64,000 nucleotides of DNA from Isoetes taiwanensis (taxonomy: Eukaryota > Streptophyta > Lycopodiopsida > Isoetales > Isoetaceae): NCBI GenBank assembly GCA_021234155.1, contig JAJEKV010000025.1, positions 4,761,823 to 4,825,822 of the forward strand, written 5' to 3'. Numbering within the stretch: position 1 is the first letter of the stretch; each line of letters starts with the position of its first letter. Below, piece after piece: positions 58,270 through 64,000 of the stretch. The translations under genes and the position numbers were made by a program. The notes beneath the pieces were generated by a model. That model was given only the letters and a program-made list of their open reading frames with translations, had not been told where the DNA came from and ran no database searches.

Positions 58270-59020
58270 AGAATCATGTAAACTATTGTAAATTGTCATG
58301 CATAAGCAAACTTGTTTTGGCATTTGCTATCACCACATCAAACTCGAAACCCTTTTTGATAATTTGCTCATGAATATTTTTGCTCTATCCATGCCCCAAT
58401 GTCAATGCTTTCAAAATGGCAAGAAATATTATTGTGTCCGCATTATCCCCGCCTTCTTGTCAAAACGATCTATGGGAGAAAGGATGTCGCTTGTATTCAA
58501 AGATGTCCATTAATGCTAGATATTCATTGTACCCCAAGTGACCATATCTCGATTTCCAAATTGTCAAAGATTGCCAAAGCCTCATTTAATCTCCCAAATT
58601 TTGCATACATGTCCACCAATGTGCTACCCACAAAAAATAGCATTTTGAAACTTGATCCCATCACGCATGCTCATGAATGTACCGCCTCTTTCAATGGCCC
58701 TAATGCCGACATGCATTTTAAGATGCTTGAGAACGTATCTCATCCGGACTCATCCTTCTTTAAAGATTCATGAAAATATGCAACTCTTTCAAAAATCTTT
58801 GCATTGCATACACGATCCACCAAAGTACTTGTCACAAAAACATTAAGAGAGTGTGCACCGCAAATGATCCGATTATACACAAGTCTTCCCCGGCAAAGAT
58901 ATGATGCCGGGAGCATGCTTTTAGGGCGTAAACATAAATATGCTGGTCATCCTCACTATCCGATTGTTTCATTCTCAATAAAGTTCAATCAGACCTCACT
59001 GGCCCAAGGTCCACATTGGC
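58270..59020 (-). pseudogene. Pentatricopeptide-repeat (PPR) protein gene fragment
   Basis: On the minus strand the frame reads FSSILKCMSALGPLKEAVHS, then STLVDMYAKFGRLNEALAIF and DNLE. In the next frame comes RDMVTWGTM, and further on TIFLAILKA and KNIHEQIIKKGFEFDVV. These are the canonical helices of plant PLS-class PPR proteins, which bind organellar RNA and often guide C-to-U editing or splicing. At least three repeats are recognisable, interrupted by stops and frameshifts. No targeting peptide, E or DYW domain is seen. It sits inside an element absent from the other locus copy, so it is most likely a captured gene piece. A further short frame (59795-59604) may be upstream PPR sequence, but that is unsure. 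Confidence 0.85.
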
Positions 59021-59869
59021 CTACATTCCCGGTATATCCTAACCAATACCGGAGCGTAGATCATGTCCGCGGGACCCACCCCTCGACCAGGATCACTTCA
59101 GCAAAGCAGCCTCAACTCCTCTATTAGTCCGCGGGTGTGATTTGGCTCCTCGCTCGTGGAGCTGGAGCCGAGGCTCCCTGGACCGAAGCCGCAATCGAGC
59201 TCAACCCCCGCGCCTTTTCAAGCTATCTATAAATGAGGTCACATATAAATGCCCTTCATGCATGGACTATGCATATCGATCTTATAGCATGTACATTTGA
59301 GCTAATTTAGAAATTACCTCCTTACATAGAGCTTAATCTTGCAAGTTTTGGGAGGTCCAGAACGCCAAGCCAATCTGAGAAGCTCACCCATTAAACTCGA
59401 TTGTATAGAGGCACTAATATGAGGACCCCGCAAACCTTGTCGATCCTCCATCTAACGCATTATTTTTGGCAATCAAGAAGATGCAAATGCTAGCGGCCTT
59501 CTTAGTCCTTCCGCAATAACATGAAATTTACCTATTCTATATCTATAAGGGCAAAACCTTAGATCCCAACGCCCCCGGCGGTTTTAAAATTGACCTAACA
59601 TATCTAAAAAACTAAGATTGATCCAACAAGTTGAATTTCGCCAAACGACTTAGGATCCGACGCCAATTCCTTCACCACCCCATAATCGCTACACACCTCC
59701 GTTGCACTAAGTAAATTCCCAAGAAAAGAACATTTTGAGCCAATTGTCTTCATAAGTAGGATACCATGCAAAACCATTTGAGCAGCTCGTGGCAAACTTG
59801 CTTCCCTTCCTGATTCCTTTGAAAATCACCAAGGCTTTTCCTCAGCAACAATAAGCCATGCATGCTAGC

Positions 59870-59966
59870 CAATCCAATCCAATCCAATCCATAGACCGCA
59901 CCCTAATCTACACAATCCAATCCAATCCAATCCAATCCAATCCATAGACCGCACTTAATCTACACA
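59870..59966. repeat. (AATCC)n microsatellites in a ~53 bp duplicated unit
   Basis: Two AATCC tracts (59870-59890 and 59914-59943) are each followed by ATAGACCGCAC and TAATCTACACA, so the microsatellite plus its flank has been duplicated. Confidence 0.95.
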
Positions 59967-60245
59967 ACCCTAAATGAACCCTAAAAATAATGGGAGGATA
60001 TTCACAACCAAAGACAAAAAGCCCCCACCGCAGGATTTGCCCCTTTCCAAAAATCAATCGGCTACAAAAGGGTGCACTCTAGAAATACTATTTAGTACAC
60101 CTGATGAATAAGGCCACCAAATCATATGAAAACCTTAGAGAAAACAGTACAAAAACACAAAAAGAAACCCCCTGTTATAATGCTACATATTCAAAGCTTA
60201 TAGTTAGTAAAATCAAGAAAGAGTATACAATGCATATAATCTTAT

Positions 60246-60740
60246 AATGGCATCCTTGAAGTGCTATTTATTAAATATAAATAAGTCTATATTTTGTTGA
60301 ATATATCATGAGTTCTAGCTATAGGGGATACAACATGTAAAGCTGGTGATGAAGTTTGAATAGATTTATTAATAGGTGATGATGGACTATCAATTATAGA
60401 TGAGTTTGGTGTTGGGCTTGAAAGTGGTATTTTATTTGGAGAAGTTTGCATTGGGTTAGAAGAAGAAATTGAATTCTGAATAAGTTTAGTCGTAGGGTGT
60501 GGACTTGATAATGAGCTGGATGATGCTGATATCGGGCTTGGAAGAAGAGCTTCAAGAGGGCATATGCATGAATATTTAGAACTTTGTTGGTTTCTCGTCT
60601 TATAGCTTCCTATATGTAAATCCATAAAATAGCCATTGCCTTGATACACTCTTATGCCATGCTCACCATTTTGAAATCTTGAATTTTGAGGGCCATGGTT
60701 GTGAAGATGCTAATAAACATTAGAAACAAGTTTGCAAACG
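60246..60740 (-). pseudogene. Ser/Pro-rich secreted-protein ORF, copy 2 (frameshifted)
   Basis: Nearly identical to 18828-19295. The signal-peptide start is present, but a two-base loss near 60664 (CTCACC for CTCAGTC) shifts the frame. The remaining 120 codons are open at 60649-60287. The C-terminal end differs from copy 1 because copy 1 lacks about 45 bp near 18870. Confidence 0.65.
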
Positions 60741-60998
60741 CCATTATATCTACGAGGATAAACTAGAAAAGCACAATTCGCTTAGGATTATGTTCTTTTT
60801 GTACTAATAAAAGAGAGCTGATCATGGAAAGAACATGAGAGCTCTAAATAGCACCATCATGTAATTTTTATGGCAACAACACAAATATTTTCTAGTCTAG
60901 ACATATATAATTAAAAGAGCTTTTTAGAGGGCATATGCATGAACCATGGCCCTCAAAATTCAAGTTTCAAAAGGACATGACGTAAGAGGTATCAAGAC
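60648..60998. repeat. Inverted repeat beside the ORF, copy 2
   Basis: The same fold-back arrangement as 19190-19546, kept after the duplication. Confidence 0.75.
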
Positions 60999-61637
60999 AT
61001 ATATAATTAGAAGAGCTTCGTGGAGGGCATATGCATGACCTTTTTGAGAATTAGGGCCATTCCTTTGATCAAAGGAATTATTAATGGAATAATGTAGTTC
61101 GATGGATCTTACAAGTTGTACCCTGATCCGCTTTTCTTTTTTTTTTTTTTCATTTTGACAAATTTTGAAGTGCAAGTGTAGCATCCAAGCATCTTTTGCA
61201 AGAGTTCAAGTGCGTATTTGATGTATTGTATAATCGTGGTTCAAGTGCGCATTTGAAGTATTGTGTACATGTTAATGAGAGATATACGATGAAGACCTTT
61301 ATTGTCTTCATAAGCATCCTAATTTTACTTTTTTTGGGTAATGTAATTCATTATCCAACATTCTTAGAAAAAATCGAAAAATCCTTCTAATCGAAATGAA
61401 CACATTTATGTTTATGAGTTCGTAATTAAGTGAGTGAGAATTTGTGCAAATGCGAAAAAATGTTTGCCACATTTCCTCTATTATTTTTCTCTGCATCCTT
61501 TGGTTTGGGCATGTTTTTCCGAAGAAATTACTTTACAATTAATACCAGAGAACTAGAGCATTTGCTATTCAAAGATTACCAAGATAATACAAAACCAATG
61601 CCATTGAGGCTATATATTTGCACAAACCAAGATGTGA

Positions 61638-63208
61638 TAACCAATTATTATCGACCATTGATTAATCAATTAATAACTACCATTGACATTAATTAACACA
61701 ACCAACTCCAACACATTTAAATTAAAACCCCCCCCTGGTTTGGGTGCATATTCACACCTGGGTGACCGCAACGAGCTCTGGATAGGCATATTCACCCCTT
61801 ATTCCTTAATCTACACCGCACGAAGTTCCTCGCTTGTGGGGTATGCAAGTACAAAATTTTGCTATAATTGTATAACAAGATTTGCAAAATACTATAAGAT
61901 TTCAAGCCAAATACTATATGGTGTTGATTTCGTGACGCAAAATACAATTATGAGGGCTCTCGCCTTCCCACGCCACCCCCCGGTGAATATGCACCCAAAC
62001 CAAAGGGGGTTTAAGGGGGATTTTAATTTTAAATGTGTTGGACCCAATGGTTGTGTTAATTAATGTCAATGGTAGTTATGTGTTGGTTGTTAATGTCAAT
62101 GGTTGTTATGTTGGTTGTTATGTGTTGGGGATTTAATTTTATATATTGGATGTTAATAGTTTGTGTTGCAAAATTTTGACTCCCTTCGGCCTTTAGGACG
62201 CCACCCCTCCCCCTGGTGACAAAAAATTTTAGAATTCAAACCAAAAACTAGAATTCATTTGAGGCTTTCGTAGCTTTTGAATTTCATCACAATAAAACAA
62301 ATAGAACATAAGTAAAGCTACCATAAAGATAGAGCATTGATCCCATTATTCTCAAAGTCATAAAGTTTGCAACACCCATATACAAACATTTTTCAACTGA
62401 ATTTAAAAGCAGCCTTTGTCCTCCAAGGATCTTGTGGTGAGAAACTAAAGTGGAAAACTTTTCTCGCTTGTTAGCACAAGGATCTAGAAGCCTTGAATTT
62501 GCTTAATAACGCCTCAAAATCTAAAAATGCATGGTAATTTTTGCAAGCTTCATTCGAGATGAGCCATAAAACAATATCCAATAGCTAACTCAGATTAATC
62601 ACCGTAGGATGTGAAAGCCTACCAAACCCGGCCGAAAAATTGCTGTTTAGCATACATAGCTTAACCAAACATATCCATATCATACACTTTATCAAAAGAT
62701 CTGAGAGTGCTTTCCAACGCAATAAAAAATCATCTCAAAACGAGGCTTTGGATCAAAAGTTATAATAAGAAATGTGTTGCCATTGAAACCGCAGACTACA
62801 CGCCCTTCAAGCCCCTTCATGTGCCCATTATGCACCACACACACAAAAAGAGGGCTTTTGTTGTGAGCCATTGGTTGTTGACCATTATGCACCACACGCA
62901 CAAAAAAGGGCTTTGTCAGGAGCCATTGGTTTTCAAGCCCTTCACGTGCCCATTATGCACCACACAAAAAAAAGAGGGCTTTTGTTGTGAGCCATTGGTT
63001 GTTGACCATTATGCACCACACGACAAAAAGGGCTTTTGTTGGGGAGCCATTGGTTGTGACCATCAAAAAAAAAAAATCAACGGCTCGTAAACGGTGCACT
63101 CTGACGACGCATTAGTATATCCATTCAATACATCACGAAATCATAAAACCTTAAATAAAAGCCGCATAAAAACACAAAAACGAAAACCCCTCATATTATG
63201 CTACATAT
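61638..63208 (+). mobile_element. Foldback-ended repeat element E2, copy 2 only
   Basis: Copy 1 lacks it (about 20180-20205). Homologous to 26352-28290 in reverse. It has an inverted repeat at its left (arms about 61674-61760 and 61981-62090) and a minisatellite at 62817-63060. The right end, CCCCTCATATTATGCTACATAT, is shared with the other two members. The interior of the foldback (AATCTACACCGCACGAAGTT) is in the orientation expected if the whole element is inverted relative to E1. No transposase is seen. Confidence 0.65.
62817..63060. repeat. Minisatellite in E2, about four units
   Basis: Units contain CATTATGCACCACAC, a short A-run, GGGCTTTTGTTGTGAGCCAT and TGGTTGTTGACC. A plus-strand frame (62707-63090) reads through them as a repeated peptide, without a known domain. 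Confidence 0.88.
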
Positions 63209-63999
63209 GGAAGACTAAGCAGCAAGTTGATGTCTTGAGATTTATGTCTTTAAATGACGAAAACAAAAAAGAGCTTTTCTAAATTATAAGAGATATGCTT
63301 TGTAATTGGAGGTGTTATTTGTTTTCGACTACATTGTTGAAAATATATTGGTGGTATTGACCTAACAACTTTTAAGTATATAATTGTTCACGCATGCTTA
63401 ATTTGGTATAGGATTTTTTGGGATTTAATAATATGAGAAGGATTTAAGGTCCATCTTTAGTGTTTTCAACAACATTATTGATACGGACAAACACAATATG
63501 CATATACACATGGTAACTAATGATGCATATTGTACAATCATAATGCATATAGACATAGTTTCTAATCATAAATGTTGTACTACATTCTTGAAATAATGTG
63601 ATTATGTCAAAAGTTCATTGAAGTAGCGTTCTTTGGGTGGTAATGTCTCGGCACACATTTACTATAAATACACAACCTCTACTTATGTGCAAAAGAAAGG
63701 ACTACTTTCAAGGTAATAAAAATTGTTGTTAAGTTCAAGCTTAATTAGGTGAACCTTACATGTAGCAATTATATAAAATCGGAGCACCCATATAAACCAT
63801 TTACTACAATGACTCTTCATTCCTGTGTTCAATACTTTCATATAGAAGCTAATGTCCTACTCGAATCTTACTTTTTGTTTGTATGTTTAAATATGTAAAT
63901 ACCACATGTCCTTCGTCTTTTATATATAACTGCAAGGGTTGAATCCCATAACCTATGTGGGCAAAGATACAATGACCATTTCAATGTATTTTGTAAGTT
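63209..63999. other. Right flank of locus copy 2, no gene seen
   Basis: Pairs with 20220-20415 and then directly with 25735-26310, skipping the 5.3 kb reductase-bearing segment of copy 1. Confidence 0.7.
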
Positions 64000-64000
64000 T

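Larger units (their letters stand above)
57813..60187 (+). mobile_element. Element E3 carrying a PPR gene fragment, copy 2 only
   Basis: Copy 1 reads GTTTACATAATCAAAGC (about 18768-18784); here 2.4 kb separates GTTTACA and TCAAAGC. The right end, AAACCCCCTGTTATAATGCT then ACATAT, is shared with the elements at 26352-28290 and 61638-63208. The left 300 bp matches the interior and one arm of their foldback (CATACCCCACAAACGAGG; GAATATGCACCCAAACCAAA). The other arm is missing. The middle contains a PPR gene remnant and two AATCC microsatellites. Confidence 0.65.
48536..63999 (+). repeat. Segmental duplication, copy 2 (right part)
   Basis: Partner of 10725-26310; the homology runs to the window edge. 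Private insertions here are 49684-51937 (LINE), 57813-60187 (element with PPR fragment) and about 61638-63208 (foldback-type element). The private segments of copy 1 (6157-10724 and 20415-25735) are missing. Confidence 0.93.

Noticed and set aside
59604..59795. Upstream PPR exon
   Set aside because: A few residues are reminiscent, but no repeat helix is recognisable, so it was left out of the PPR call.

Overview
The window looks like plant nuclear DNA that is almost entirely repetitive. The evidence is a spliced plant-type aldo-keto reductase, a pentatricopeptide-repeat (PPR) gene remnant, a PAN-type receptor-kinase remnant, an L1-type LINE ending in the plant reverse-transcriptase zinc knuckle, and a CACTA-type transposon terminus. 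I found no bacterial-style operons and no intact single-copy gene. A seed-free vascular plant such as a fern would fit, but that is a guess. Reading frames are unreliable: duplicated copies differ very often by small changes at CTG/CAG/CCG and at homopolymers, so many frameshifts may be base-calling errors rather than real mutations.

Overall architecture: one locus is present twice in direct orientation. Copy 1 runs from the left edge to about 26310, and copy 2 from about 40765 to the right edge. The offset is about 38 kb to the right of a 4.6 kb insertion that only copy 1 has. Each copy begins with a tandem array of about 2.45 kb units (1-5760 and 40765-48172). A shared flank follows, then a decayed L1-type LINE (14290-17877 and 53290-56909), a satellite tail, a small serine/proline-rich secreted-protein ORF (intact only at 18828-19295), and a common right flank. 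Between the copies lies 26.3-40.7 kb of other material.

The two copies have diverged by insertions, and each copy shows the empty or unfilled state of the other. Only copy 1 has a Helitron-like 4.6 kb segment (6157-10724) and a 5.3 kb segment carrying an aldo-keto reductase whose 5' part is tandemly duplicated (20415-25735). Only copy 2 has a LINE with a CAAG target-site duplication (49684-51937), an element carrying a PPR gene fragment (57813-60187), and a related foldback-type element (about 61638-63208). A third member of that last family sits at 26352-28290 in reverse orientation.

The central spacer holds a receptor-kinase fragment (29225-29613), an unusual simple-repeat district (30.8-35.5 kb) and an endonuclease/reverse-transcriptase LINE on the minus strand (about 35850-39200). 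The simple-repeat district contains an array of an 18-20 bp perfect palindrome, a long run of alternating TTC/GAA modules resembling heat-shock elements, a tRNA-like Pol III promoter and several minisatellites.

The genes do not form a pathway. What connects them is mobile DNA capturing and duplicating pieces of host genes. The satellite units themselves each contain a CACTA-like terminus with dense TGTCA subterminal motifs next to a proline/glycine-rich reading frame.
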